49,807 nucleotides of DNA, from contig CAZYJR010000028.1 of NCBI GenBank assembly GCA_964647905.1, forward strand, positions 1-49,807, written 5' to 3'. The notes beneath the pieces are model-generated. The model did not search any database and was not told the DNA's origin. It worked only from the letters and a program-made list of their open reading frames with translations. Below are positions 25,585-34,376 of this stretch, in pieces. The translations under genes were made by a program, and so were the position numbers. Position 1 is the first letter of the stretch. Every line of letters starts with the position of its first letter. The stretch is from CAZYJR01 sp964647905 (GTDB lineage Bacteria > Desulfobacterota > DSM-4660 > Desulfatiglandales > HGW-15).

Positions 25585-28248
25585 ATGGACAAGGAGACCC
25601 TGTCCAAGGGTTATGAGCCGAGGGAAGTCGAAGAGAGATGGTACGCCTATTGGGAGGAGAACGGCCTGTTCAAGCCGGATATGGATTCCGGCCGGGAGCC
25701 CTTCTGTATAGTAATCCCCCCGCCCAATGTCACCGGATTCCTGCATATGGGGCACGCCCTGAACAACACGCTCCAGGATATATTGTGCCGGTACAAGCGG
25801 ATGAGGGGCTATGATGTGCTCTGGCAGCCAGGGACCGACCATGCAGGTATAGCCACCCAGAATGTGGTGGAAAAGGACCTGGCAGCCAAGGGAGTGAGCC
25901 GGCATGAGCTGGGGCGCGATAAGTTCGTGGACCTGGTTTGGGAGTGGAAGGAGAGGTACGGCGGGGTTATCATCAACCAGCTCAAGCGCCTGGGGAGCTC
26001 CTGCGACTGGAGTCGGGAACGGTTCACTATGGACGAGGGCCTGTCCAGGGCGGTCAAGGAGGTGTTTGTCCACCTGCACCGGGAGGGGCTGATATACCAG
26101 GGAGACTATATCATCAATTGGTGCCCGCGCTGCCACACAGCCCTTGCCGATCTGGAGGTGGAGCACGAGGAGAAGGAGAGCCGCCTCTATCACGTACGCT
26201 ACCCGTTCGAGGACGGCGAAGGCTACGTCGTGGTGGCCACTACCAGGCCCGAGACCATGCTTGGGGACACCGCAGTGGCGGTCAATCCGGAAGATGAACG
26301 GTACAGGGGCCTTGCCGGGAGGAACGTGATCCTTCCAATACTCAACAAGCCCATCCCGGTGATTTTCGACCGGTACGTGGACATGGAGTTCGGCACGGGC
26401 GCCTTGAAGATCACCCCTGCGCACGACCCGAACGACTTCGAGATAGGCGCGGCGCATTCCCTGGATCTGGTCAAGGTGATCGGCGAGGATGGAACCATGA
26501 ACGATCTGGCGGGCCCGTACCAGGGTATGGACAGGTTCGCGTGCAGGGAGCGGTTGCTGGAGGACCTGGACAAGGCCGGCCTGCTGGAGAAGGTGGAGCC
26601 TTACTCCCACGCCGTGGGGCACTGCTACCGCTGCAAGACCATGATCGAGCCGCTCCTCTCCAAGCAGTGGTTCGTGCGGGTGAAGCCATTGGCCGAGAAG
26701 TCCGTCGAGGCGGTCAAGGAGGGCAGGACCAGGATAGTGCCCTCCCAGTGGGAGGAAGTCTATTACGAGTGGATGACCAATATCCGCGACTGGTGCATCT
26801 CGCGGCAGATCTGGTGGGGGCACAGGATCCCCGCCTGGTATTGCGAGGGATGCAGTGAGGTGGTGGTGGCCAAAGAGGCGCCGACCTCTTGTCCGGCCTG
26901 CAAAGGTTCCGAGCTCAGGCAGGACAGCGACGTCCTGGATACATGGTTCAGCTCCGCCCTGTGGCCGTTTTCCACGCTCGGCTGGCCGGATGAGACCGAA
27001 CATCTGAGGACCTTTTATCCCACCTCGGTCCTGATCACCGGGTTCGACATCCTTTTCTTCTGGGTGGCCCGGATGATGATGATGGGGATTCACTTCATGG
27101 GGGAGGTCCCTTTTGGGGACGTCTACATTCATGCTCTGGTTAGGGATGCCGAGGGCAAGAAGATGAGCAAGAGCAAGGGAAACGTGATCGACCCCCTGGA
27201 AGTGATAGAGCGATTCGGTACGGACGCCTTTCGGTTCACCCTGGCCGCGCTGGCCGCCCAGGGCCGCGACATTAAGCTCTCCGAGGAGCGTATCGCCGGG
27301 TACCGAAACTTCGTAAACAAGATATGGAACTCCGCGCGCCTGGCCCTGATGAACCTGGATGAGGAAGACGCAGGCACCGAGCCCGAGGAGTCGCTCTGCG
27401 GACTTCCCGAGAGATGGATCCAGACGCGTATCAAGGAGGTAATAGGCGGGGTGATCGGAGCCCTGGAGGAGTATAGATTCAACGACGCGGCCAATTTGTG
27501 CTACCAGTTCACCTGGCACGAGTACTGCGACTGGTACCTGGAGATGGCCAAGCAGAGCCTTTACAGCGACGACGAAGATCTCAAACGCTCGTCCAGAGCC
27601 GTGCTCCGAAAGACCATGTTGACCGTGCTGAGGCTGATCCACCCCTTCATGCCCTTTGTGACCGAAGAGCTCTGGCAGAGGATGCCCGGGGCGAGAGGGA
27701 GCGTTATGAAGGCGCCCTTTCCCCGTCCCGAAGAGTTCCCCGAAGACGCGGCCGCAGCCGGAGAGATGGGGCTGGTAAGCGGTTTGGTAACAGCGGTTCG
27801 AAACATACGCGGCGAGATGAACATCCCCCCGGGCAAGAAGGTCAATATCGTGGTGGAGGTCCCTGATGCCGGGGAGGCGGCGGTGATCAGGGAGAATGTG
27901 GAGCATGTGCGCAGCCTGGCCAAGGCGGAAGAGGTGGAGATCACCGGGCCGGGGCCCAAGCCCGAGACTTCAGCAACGGGCGTCTTCGGCGAGAACCAGG
28001 TTCACGTGCTCCTGAAGGGCCTTCTGGATTTCGAGGAGGAAAAGAGGCGGCTCAAAAAGGCGATCCAGAAGTTGGAAAAGGAGATGGCAGCGTCAAACCG
28101 CAAGCTCTCCAACCCCGCTTTCCTGCAAAAGGCGCCGGACGATGTGGTGGAGGAGGTGAAGGGCCGGGTGGAGAGCATGGAGAGCAAGCTGGCCAGGTTG
28201 AACGCCAACTTGGACTTCTTTGAGAATATCCGGGAGGCCTCGGAGTGA
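25585..28248 (+). CDS. valS: valyl-tRNA synthetase
   Basis: The 887-residue class I synthetase has the HIGH motif as HMGH (54-57, in PPPNVTGFLHMGHAL) and KMSKS at 526-530. The CP1 editing domain is visible (WWGHRIPAWYC lies after it), and the protein ends in a Val-specific coiled coil (about 810-885; LLDFEEEKRRLKKAIQKLEKE). It charges tRNA-Val and edits Thr-tRNA-Val. Two starts are possible: ATG 25585 (MDKETLSKGY) with GAGGAG 6 nt upstream matches the usual family N-terminus, while ATG 25558 with GGGGGTGAG would add nine residues. Confidence 0.96.
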   Translation: MDKETLSKGYEPREVEERWYAYWEENGLFKPDMDSGREPFCIVIPPPNVTGFLHMGHALNNTLQDILCRYKRMRGYDVLWQPGTDHAGIATQNVVEKDLAAKGVSRHELGRDKFVDLVWEWKERYGGVIINQLKRLGSSCDWSRERFTMDEGLSRAVKEVFVHLHREGLIYQGDYIINWCPRCHTALADLEVEHEEKESRLYHVRYPFEDGEGYVVVATTRPETMLGDTAVAVNPEDERYRGLAGRNVILPILNKPIPVIFDRYVDMEFGTGALKITPAHDPNDFEIGAAHSLDLVKVIGEDGTMNDLAGPYQGMDRFACRERLLEDLDKAGLLEKVEPYSHAVGHCYRCKTMIEPLLSKQWFVRVKPLAEKSVEAVKEGRTRIVPSQWEEVYYEWMTNIRDWCISRQIWWGHRIPAWYCEGCSEVVVAKEAPTSCPACKGSELRQDSDVLDTWFSSALWPFSTLGWPDETEHLRTFYPTSVLITGFDILFFWVARMMMMGIHFMGEVPFGDVYIHALVRDAEGKKMSKSKGNVIDPLEVIERFGTDAFRFTLAALAAQGRDIKLSEERIAGYRNFVNKIWNSARLALMNLDEEDAGTEPEESLCGLPERWIQTRIKEVIGGVIGALEEYRFNDAANLCYQFTWHEYCDWYLEMAKQSLYSDDEDLKRSSRAVLRKTMLTVLRLIHPFMPFVTEELWQRMPGARGSVMKAPFPRPEEFPEDAAAAGEMGLVSGLVTAVRNIRGEMNIPPGKKVNIVVEVPDAGEAAVIRENVEHVRSLAKAEEVEITGPGPKPETSATGVFGENQVHVLLKGLLDFEEEKRRLKKAIQKLEKEMAASNRKLSNPAFLQKAPDDVVEEVKGRVESMESKLARLNANLDFFENIREASE

Positions 28249-28640
28249 AGTGGGATGTCTTCTCCGGCCGCGGCAAGGAGAGTCGGGACCGCCGGGTGGT
28301 GGAGATCCGGGATCTGGAAAAGCGGATTGAGAAGTTCGCACCGCCCCGCTACCGCCGGGAGAGGGCGGTCCGCTACTACCAGTACCGGATGATGCCGGAA
28401 TACGTGGGCCCCCTGCTCGAGCTGCTCCGAGTGGTGGCCCGGAGGGAGGCCTTGGTGCAAGACGAGGCCGAGGCCACCCGGGGCCTTTTCCTGCGTCTCA
28501 AGGACTTCTACGACGTAAAGGGACGTCTGAGCTTCGAGGAGGCCGTTGCCGACCCCAGGCTCAGGCGGAACTTCTCCCACCTGATGCTGGTCTTCTACGG
28601 CAGGGATACCTATGATACGGGCTGGCGGGCCAAGGAGTAG
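28245..28640 (+). CDS. hypothetical protein coupled to valS
   Basis: The GTG start overlaps the valS stop (GTGA), so translation is probably coupled. The 131-residue product is Arg-rich and basic, mostly helical in appearance, with no cysteine and no motif I recognise; PPRYRRERAVRYYQYRMMP and RNFSHLMLVFYGRDTYDTG are its most distinctive stretches. Its 3' end overlaps the convergent plsB gene by 31 bp. Function unknown. Confidence 0.7.
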   Translation: MKWDVFSGRGKESRDRRVVEIRDLEKRIEKFAPPRYRRERAVRYYQYRMMPEYVGPLLELLRVVARREALVQDEAEATRGLFLRLKDFYDVKGRLSFEEAVADPRLRRNFSHLMLVFYGRDTYDTGWRAKE

Positions 28641-31159
28641 AGCCGCTTCTCCAGCTCGGAGAGGTCTTGGCTCAGGCGCTCGGGGTCCTTTCTCCCATCC
28701 GAATCCCTCATCACGTTCTCTGTTATCTGTTCCAGTGCGTTCTTGAAGTTCAGCCTGGAGAGGGTCTCGGGGTGCTCGATGAACCCGAGCTTGTGGAACC
28801 TGACCCCCATGTTGTTCATGTTTTTCAGGGTCTCGGCCTTCTTGCCCACCTTGCCTTCCTGCTCCAGGAGCGTCCTCACCGCCACCCAGTAGGACTCGAT
28901 AAAGGTCTTGGCAAAGCGCGCCCAGGCAGGGAGCCGGTCGTAGCCCAACCGGGTGATTCGATAGCCGCTCCCCGGCCCGCCGTTTTCCAGCCGGATAAGC
29001 CCCGCTTCCAGGAAGTCTCCCAGGGCCCTGCTTGCCCGTTCCTGGTCGGCGACCCCTGGCTGGTCCACGAACTCCTTTCGGAAAAGATCCCTCAAGAAGC
29101 GGTAGTCCAGCTCGATCGCACTCCTGGTCCTTATCTCCTCGCTGCCTCCCAGCAGGGACACGGCCACAAAGGAGTGGTGAATGAAGTGGTGGATGATGTT
29201 GTTCTTGTAGAACTCCAGGTCTATCTTCCTGTCGTCGTCCACAAAGTAGAATTCGCCCTCCTTTAGCTCCAGGGAGCTGGCGATCTTCCAAGAGAGGAGA
29301 AGGGATATGGATCCCTGCACCGCCTCTTCCGGATTGGAGAGCGTGGTCGAGAGAGGGGCCTCGTGGAGGCGGAGAAACTCGAGGTAGGCCTTTGCGCTCT
29401 CAGTCAGCTCGGAGAGGTGAAACCCCCCCCTGTGTGCGGTCAAAATGGTGGAGGCCACCAGCGAGAGGGGGGTGACCAGGGTGACCCGGTTTATGGCCTG
29501 AATCAGGTGCATGGCCAGGTGCTCGTGGGGCTTTCCGTCGCCCCGGGCTGAACCCCCTTCCAGGTACTCCTTCAGGGATAGGGGTTCTCCGAAGCGGATG
29601 TAGATCTTTCCGTAACGGCGCTTGAGGAAGTGCCGCGCCCTGATGACCTGCTTCAGGCTCTCCTTTTCCTTCTCGGCCCCCTCGAGCTCCCTGACAAAGG
29701 CCTTTTCCTCCAATACCCTGTCATAAGTGATGGAGGCGGGCACGAAGATGAGATCGTTGCAGTACCCTTCCTCGAATGCCTGGAGCAGGATGGCCAGGAA
29801 GCCGATCTTGGGCAGGATCACCTTGCCGCTTCGGCTCCGGCCTCCCTCTATGAAGAACTCCAGGGGATGTCCTTCCTCTATCAAGGCCTTGATATAACGG
29901 TTGAAGACCTCCTGGTAGAGCCTGGCTCCGCGGAAGGTGCGGCGTATGAAAAAAGCCCCCGATTTCCTGAACACGTGACCCATGGGCCAAAAGGCCAGGT
30001 TTTTCCCGGCCGCCACCCGGGGGATATGCATTTTGTAATTGTGGAGTATGTAGTTGAGGACCAGATAGTCGATGTGGCTCTTATGCGAAGGGACATATAT
30101 CAGGGTCCCCCTGCGGGCCCGTTCCCTCACCCTGGCCAGGCTGTCCATGTCCACCTCGATGCCCTCGAAGATCTTCCTCCAAAACCAGGTGAGGCCCAGG
30201 TGAAAGAACTGGATATAGGCCATGTTGAGGTCGGCGGCTATTTCGTCGAAGTGCTCCCCGGCCTTCTTTCTGAACTGCCGCACCTGCTTGGGGTTCCCGG
30301 AGGCCGCCTTCTCGATCTGGGCTCTGACGCCGTCGTCCCGGAGCACGATCTCTTTTAGCTGCTCCCTGGACTTCATGATCGGTCCCAGGATGACCCTGCG
30401 CTGGTTGTCGATGCTCTCCACCAGGCGCTCCTTGAGCTCCACCGCCATCTCCTCCACCGGGCGGGTGGACGGCTGCGAACTCAGATACTCCATCAAGTTC
30501 ACCGGCTCGCCGAAATCGATGAATGCGCGCCTGTTGTGACGGAAGAAGAGAACGGTCTTCCGAATGAGACCCGGGTGATCCTTGTAGCCGAAGAGTATCC
30601 CCCCAAGGCTCTTGTACTGCTTCTCGGGCGTCCTCTGGTAGAGTACGAACTGGGGCACGATGAATATGGGTCTTTCCATGGTCTTTTGGGTCTCCAGCAT
30701 CAGCTGGATGTGGTCCTTTTCGGACCGTACGAACCTTTCTACGAAGCGCTTCGGGTCCACCAGAAAGATCAACGAGGTGGTGCCCTTTCGCACCGCTTCG
30801 CTGTAGAACCCCAGCCTGTAGGGGTCTGGAAACTCCCCCGTCCTCAGCACGTAGACTGCCTTCGCCAGCAGAGTGCGGAGGAGCAGCCGAAGGGGAAGGA
30901 GGGCGGATATATCCAGGTCAAAGGCCAGCTTGGGGTGGGGGAGCCTGTTCAGGCGGAAGTTGTAATGGTACATCAGGTAATCCAACCGGCCGCGGTACTT
31001 GATGGCGTAGACCACGGTCCCCCGGCGGTTCATGCGCCTGAGCTCCTGCTTCATGCTCTCGTCCAGGCTCACCCGCTTGAACAGGCCGTAGAGTATCCTG
31101 CTCAGGAACAGCCCGGGCTTGTGGGCCAGTATGTTGTCATAGAAAAGCTTTTCTTTCAT
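28610..31159 (-). CDS. plsB: glycerol-3-phosphate 1-O-acyltransferase
   Basis: The 849-residue protein has the PlsB/GPAT catalytic set: H359-x4-D364 (PSHKSHIDY), the glycerol-3-phosphate binding FIEGGRSRSGK (436-446), and a downstream VPASITYDRVLE. It places the first acyl chain on sn-glycerol-3-phosphate at the inner membrane. The N-terminal third contains a weak echo of the catalytic box (GTVVYAIKYRGRLDYLMY against GTLIYVPSHKSHIDYLVL) in which the His is replaced by Tyr. An upstream ATG at 31207 has no SD; 31159 (MKEKLFYDN) is preferred, though its GGAGCGG is rather distant. Length is close to the E. coli enzyme (about 800). Confidence 0.92.
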   Translation of the reverse strand: MKEKLFYDNILAHKPGLFLSRILYGLFKRVSLDESMKQELRRMNRRGTVVYAIKYRGRLDYLMYHYNFRLNRLPHPKLAFDLDISALLPLRLLLRTLLAKAVYVLRTGEFPDPYRLGFYSEAVRKGTTSLIFLVDPKRFVERFVRSEKDHIQLMLETQKTMERPIFIVPQFVLYQRTPEKQYKSLGGILFGYKDHPGLIRKTVLFFRHNRRAFIDFGEPVNLMEYLSSQPSTRPVEEMAVELKERLVESIDNQRRVILGPIMKSREQLKEIVLRDDGVRAQIEKAASGNPKQVRQFRKKAGEHFDEIAADLNMAYIQFFHLGLTWFWRKIFEGIEVDMDSLARVRERARRGTLIYVPSHKSHIDYLVLNYILHNYKMHIPRVAAGKNLAFWPMGHVFRKSGAFFIRRTFRGARLYQEVFNRYIKALIEEGHPLEFFIEGGRSRSGKVILPKIGFLAILLQAFEEGYCNDLIFVPASITYDRVLEEKAFVRELEGAEKEKESLKQVIRARHFLKRRYGKIYIRFGEPLSLKEYLEGGSARGDGKPHEHLAMHLIQAINRVTLVTPLSLVASTILTAHRGGFHLSELTESAKAYLEFLRLHEAPLSTTLSNPEEAVQGSISLLLSWKIASSLELKEGEFYFVDDDRKIDLEFYKNNIIHHFIHHSFVAVSLLGGSEEIRTRSAIELDYRFLRDLFRKEFVDQPGVADQERASRALGDFLEAGLIRLENGGPGSGYRITRLGYDRLPAWARFAKTFIESYWVAVRTLLEQEGKVGKKAETLKNMNNMGVRFHKLGFIEHPETLSRLNFKNALEQITENVMRDSDGRKDPERLSQDLSELEKRLYSLARQPVS

Positions 31160-31334
31160 CGGGTCAAGGGCCGCTCCAGCTACTCTAATTCGAGCGTAAA
31201 CCCTCATTATTACTTGCCCGCGCTCTTGAAATCAAGGCCGCAATCCGGAGGAAAGTGATGTTGACAAACGCCCCGGCATGGCGGAGAATGAATTCCGGAC
31301 ACTGCGAGAGCTTGAGAATCAAACGGAGGGAGAA

Positions 31335-31832
31335 ATGCTCAGGCCCATGGTCATATCAGGTCTAACAGTGGACCCCATGACGAACAGCCCCATTGTCATT
31401 CTCAAGGAGACGGATGGGGACAGGACCTTGCCCATATGGATCGGCCTTTTGGAAGCCACGGCGATCGCCAGCGAGCTTGAGGGCATAAATTTCTCCAGGC
31501 CCATGACCCATGATCTCCTCAAGAACATAATGGAGCTCATGGAGGTCAAGGTGGAGAAGGTGGAGGTGTGCGATCTCAAGAACAACACCTACTATGCCTT
31601 GATCCATATAGTACACAAGGGCAAGGAGCACTCTATAGACGCGCGTCCGAGCGATGCACTGGCCTTGTCCCTGCGCGTGGGCGCCCCGATCTTCGTGGCC
31701 GAAGAGGTCATCCAGAAGTCCAAGCAGATCGATCTCAAGGCCGAGGCCGAGGACAAATCGGAGCAAGGCAAGAAGTGGCAGGATATCCTGGAAAAACTCA
31801 ATCCAGAGGATTTCGGCAAGTATAAGATGTAG
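31335..31832 (+). CDS. bifunctional nuclease family protein (DUF151)
   Basis: The start at 31335 (MLRPMVISG) has GGAGGGAGAA directly upstream. The 165-residue protein shows the DUF151 core: VILKETDGDRTLPIWIGLLEATAIASEL, then RPMTHDLLKNIM and HSIDARPSDALALSLRVGAPIFVAEEV. Homologues in plants and bacteria have been called bifunctional nucleases with DNase and RNase activity, but the bacterial role is not settled. A lysine- and glutamate-rich tail follows the domain. The next 284 bp (31833-32116) hold no gene I can support. Confidence 0.88.
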   Translation: MLRPMVISGLTVDPMTNSPIVILKETDGDRTLPIWIGLLEATAIASELEGINFSRPMTHDLLKNIMELMEVKVEKVEVCDLKNNTYYALIHIVHKGKEHSIDARPSDALALSLRVGAPIFVAEEVIQKSKQIDLKAEAEDKSEQGKKWQDILEKLNPEDFGKYKM

Positions 31833-32116
31833 CTTCATCCCGCCCCGACCATCGCTTCGCACTGAGCAACCCAGTTTTCAGTGAACACAGATTCCGTTAT
31901 GGTAGTGACGGCCCGAACCGGCATGCGGCATTGGGTGGGCGTACTGAATGCGTGCCCCGGCGGCGGGCCCTTGCCCGGGGAGGAGGCCGTACGCGGCCCG
32001 CTCCCATGTGGCTGTGATTCAGGAGGATCCTCGATCTGCAGGGGCCGCCGCGAGAAGCTGACCGCCGTTTGGCGCGGGATGTGCATGAGTGTCTCAGCCG
32101 GGAGGAGCCGTGCGTA

Positions 32117-33628
32117 ATGAAGAGGCCGCAAAAATCCAGGACGGCGTGGCACGCGGCGGGCGTTTTCGTTGTTGCTGTTTGGCTGGCGGCCGTGGGGACG
32201 CTGGTCCACTCGGTCCACTTCAGCGGAGCAGGCGAAGGCTCGGCCCCGATCAGCTCCCCTCGGCCAATGCAGGGACCCGAGCGTGAGTGGAAGGAGATTT
32301 ATCTGGAGGAGCGCAAGGTCGGCTACTCGGTCAGTCTTATCCGCCCTGCGCCGGAGGGGTATTTCATTCAAGAGGAGACCTTTCTGAAAATGACCCTGAT
32401 GGGGCTTGCGAGCGGGATCCGCACCCGCGTCCAGTGCGGCGTGGACACGGATTTCAGGCTTAAGAGCTTTCGCTTTCGAATGCTCTCGGGCGCGGTGAGC
32501 TTCGAGGCCTCCGGCAGCTTGGAGGGGGATTCCCTCTTGGTGGAGACCGGAGCCGGGGACGAGGGCAGGACCCATAGGATCCCCGTTGAGGAGGCCCCGG
32601 TATTGGGTGCGGGTATGGGTTACTACTTCAGGAATGCGGACCTGGAGGTGGGCCGGGTGTTTCGCTTCCCGGTCTTCGACCCTTCCACCATGAGCCGCAG
32701 CCGGGCCGAGATTAGGGTGGTCGAGCGGGAAAGGGTGGAGATCAAGGGGATTTCCTACGACTCATTCCGCATGGAGACCGAGCTCTGGGGAAACCGCCTC
32801 TCCTTCTGGCTGGACCAGGAGGGCCGGACCCTCAAAGAGACCGGGTTCCTGGGCCTGACCGCGGTACGCTCCAGTGCGGCCGTGGCCCCTGAAGGCATCC
32901 AGGGCAGCGGTGACCTGGACTTCTACGAGGTCTCGGCGGTCTCTCCGGATAGGACCATACCCGATCCCCGCCGGGTGAAATACCTCAAGGTCAAGCTGGA
33001 GGGGATAGAGGGCCTGGGAAAGGACCGAGAAGCCTGGGGCGGAGGCAGGCAGCGCTTGGACGGGGCCTTCTTGGAGATCACCAGGGAAGAGGTCTCTCCC
33101 GGGCCGGCCGGGGAGCCGGACCTGGAGACCGGCGAGACGGCGCCTCATCTGAAGGCTGAGTTCAATATAGAGAGCGATCATCCGGAGATTCGCCGCAGGG
33201 CGGAGCGGATCGCGGGCGGGGCAAGGGATCCCCTGGAAGCTGCAAGGGCGGTGATGGAGTGGGTCAATGAAAACCTGGACAAGAGGCCGGTGGTGAGCGT
33301 CCCCAGCGCCCTGGAGGTGCTTCGTACAGGGATCGGGGACTGCAATGAGCACGCCGTTCTGACTACGGCGCTGCTGCGGGCACTGGGCATCCCTTCCAGG
33401 ATCGCCGTAGGACTGGTCTATACCAGGGGAAAATTCTTTTACCATGCATGGACCGAGGCCTTTGTAGGAGAGTGGGTCTCCATGGACGCGACGCTCAAGC
33501 AGATGCCCGTGGACGCCACCCACATCAAGTTTCTCCACGGAAACCTGGACAGGCAGGTGGAGCTGGCCGGCCTCATAGGACGGTTGCAATTGAAGGTGGT
33601 GGATTACGCGCATGATTCGTCTGGTTGA
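32117..33628 (+). CDS. membrane-anchored transglutaminase-like protein
   Basis: The ATG at 32117 has GGGAGGAG 9 nt upstream. Residues 11-30 form one hydrophobic N-terminal helix, so the 503-residue protein is probably periplasmic or anchored. The C-terminal transglutaminase-like domain has a complete triad, Cys409 (GDCNEHAVL), His443 (YHAWTEAF) and Asp457 (SMDATLKQ). The middle part (about 60-330) is beta-rich and lacks a recognised domain. Such proteins act as proteases or peptide transferases rather than true crosslinkers in many bacteria. It overlaps the ABC ATPase gene by 17 bp, tying it to the export system. Confidence 0.85.
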   Translation: MKRPQKSRTAWHAAGVFVVAVWLAAVGTLVHSVHFSGAGEGSAPISSPRPMQGPEREWKEIYLEERKVGYSVSLIRPAPEGYFIQEETFLKMTLMGLASGIRTRVQCGVDTDFRLKSFRFRMLSGAVSFEASGSLEGDSLLVETGAGDEGRTHRIPVEEAPVLGAGMGYYFRNADLEVGRVFRFPVFDPSTMSRSRAEIRVVERERVEIKGISYDSFRMETELWGNRLSFWLDQEGRTLKETGFLGLTAVRSSAAVAPEGIQGSGDLDFYEVSAVSPDRTIPDPRRVKYLKVKLEGIEGLGKDREAWGGGRQRLDGAFLEITREEVSPGPAGEPDLETGETAPHLKAEFNIESDHPEIRRRAERIAGGARDPLEAARAVMEWVNENLDKRPVVSVPSALEVLRTGIGDCNEHAVLTTALLRALGIPSRIAVGLVYTRGKFFYHAWTEAFVGEWVSMDATLKQMPVDATHIKFLHGNLDRQVELAGLIGRLQLKVVDYAHDSSG

Positions 33629-34376
33629 CCTGACCAAGATATACCGGGGGTTCAAGGCCGTGGATCGTCTGAACCTGGAAGTGGAGGCCGGAAAGATCTT
33701 CGGCTTCCTGGGGCCCAACGGCGCGGGCAAGACCACTACCATCCGAATGATGGCGGGTGTGATGAAGCCCACATCGGGCCGGATCTTCATCAACGGGTTG
33801 GACCTGGCCGGGTACCCCTCCGAGGTGAAGCGCCGGGTCGGGTTCATACCCGACCGGCCCTTCCTCTACGAAAAGCTTACCGGCATGGAGTTTCTGAGAT
33901 TCACGGCGGGCCTTTACGGCATGAATCACCGGGCTTCCCCGGAGGATCGGGCCGCCGATCTCCTGGATCTTTTCGAACTCACGGCCTGGGCAGAAGAGCT
34001 CATAGAGAGCTACTCCCACGGCATGAAACAAAGACTGGTGATGTGTGCTGCGCTTCTTCCGTCTCCGAGGGTTATCATCGTCGACGAGCCCATGGTGGGC
34101 CTCGATCCCAAGGCCGCCCGCCTGGTAAAGGACATCTTCAGAGACCAGGCAGGGCAGGGGACCACCATATTCATGTCCACCCATTCCCTGGAGGTCGCCC
34201 AAGAGGTGTGCGAGGACATAGCCATCATTCAGGCGGGGCGGATTATTGCAAGGGGCACGGCGCCGGAGCTCCAGGCCCGGGCCGGGGTGGACGGAAACCT
34301 GGAGAGCGTTTTTCTCAAGCTGACCGAGGAGGGCGGGGGCGCCGATGAAGGGCTTTTTCCTCCTTCTCACCCCTAG
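33612..34376 (+). CDS. ABC transporter ATP-binding protein
   Basis: The 254-residue ATPase has Walker A GPNGAGKT (34-41), signature YSHGMKQR (134-141, SGGQ replaced by SHGM as in many ABC-2 exporters) and Walker B VIIVDEP (154-160) followed by MVGLDP. It would energise the permease encoded next, with which it overlaps by 32 bp. The substrate is unknown; the transglutaminase and PHP-domain neighbours suggest a conserved envelope-related module. Confidence 0.93.
   Translation: MIRLVDLTKIYRGFKAVDRLNLEVEAGKIFGFLGPNGAGKTTTIRMMAGVMKPTSGRIFINGLDLAGYPSEVKRRVGFIPDRPFLYEKLTGMEFLRFTAGLYGMNHRASPEDRAADLLDLFELTAWAEELIESYSHGMKQRLVMCAALLPSPRVIIVDEPMVGLDPKAARLVKDIFRDQAGQGTTIFMSTHSLEVAQEVCEDIAIIQAGRIIARGTAPELQARAGVDGNLESVFLKLTEEGGGADEGLFPPSHP

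Noticed and set aside
25582..27906. 774-residue minus-strand open frame across valS
   Set aside because: It lies entirely opposite valS, has no SD site, and its composition is rich in His, Pro, Leu and Gly, as expected of a frame opposite a GC-rich gene.
31881..32117. 78-residue plus-strand frame before the transglutaminase gene
   Set aside because: It is Gly/Arg-rich, lacks any motif and has no convincing SD; it ends at the real start, so it is probably chance.
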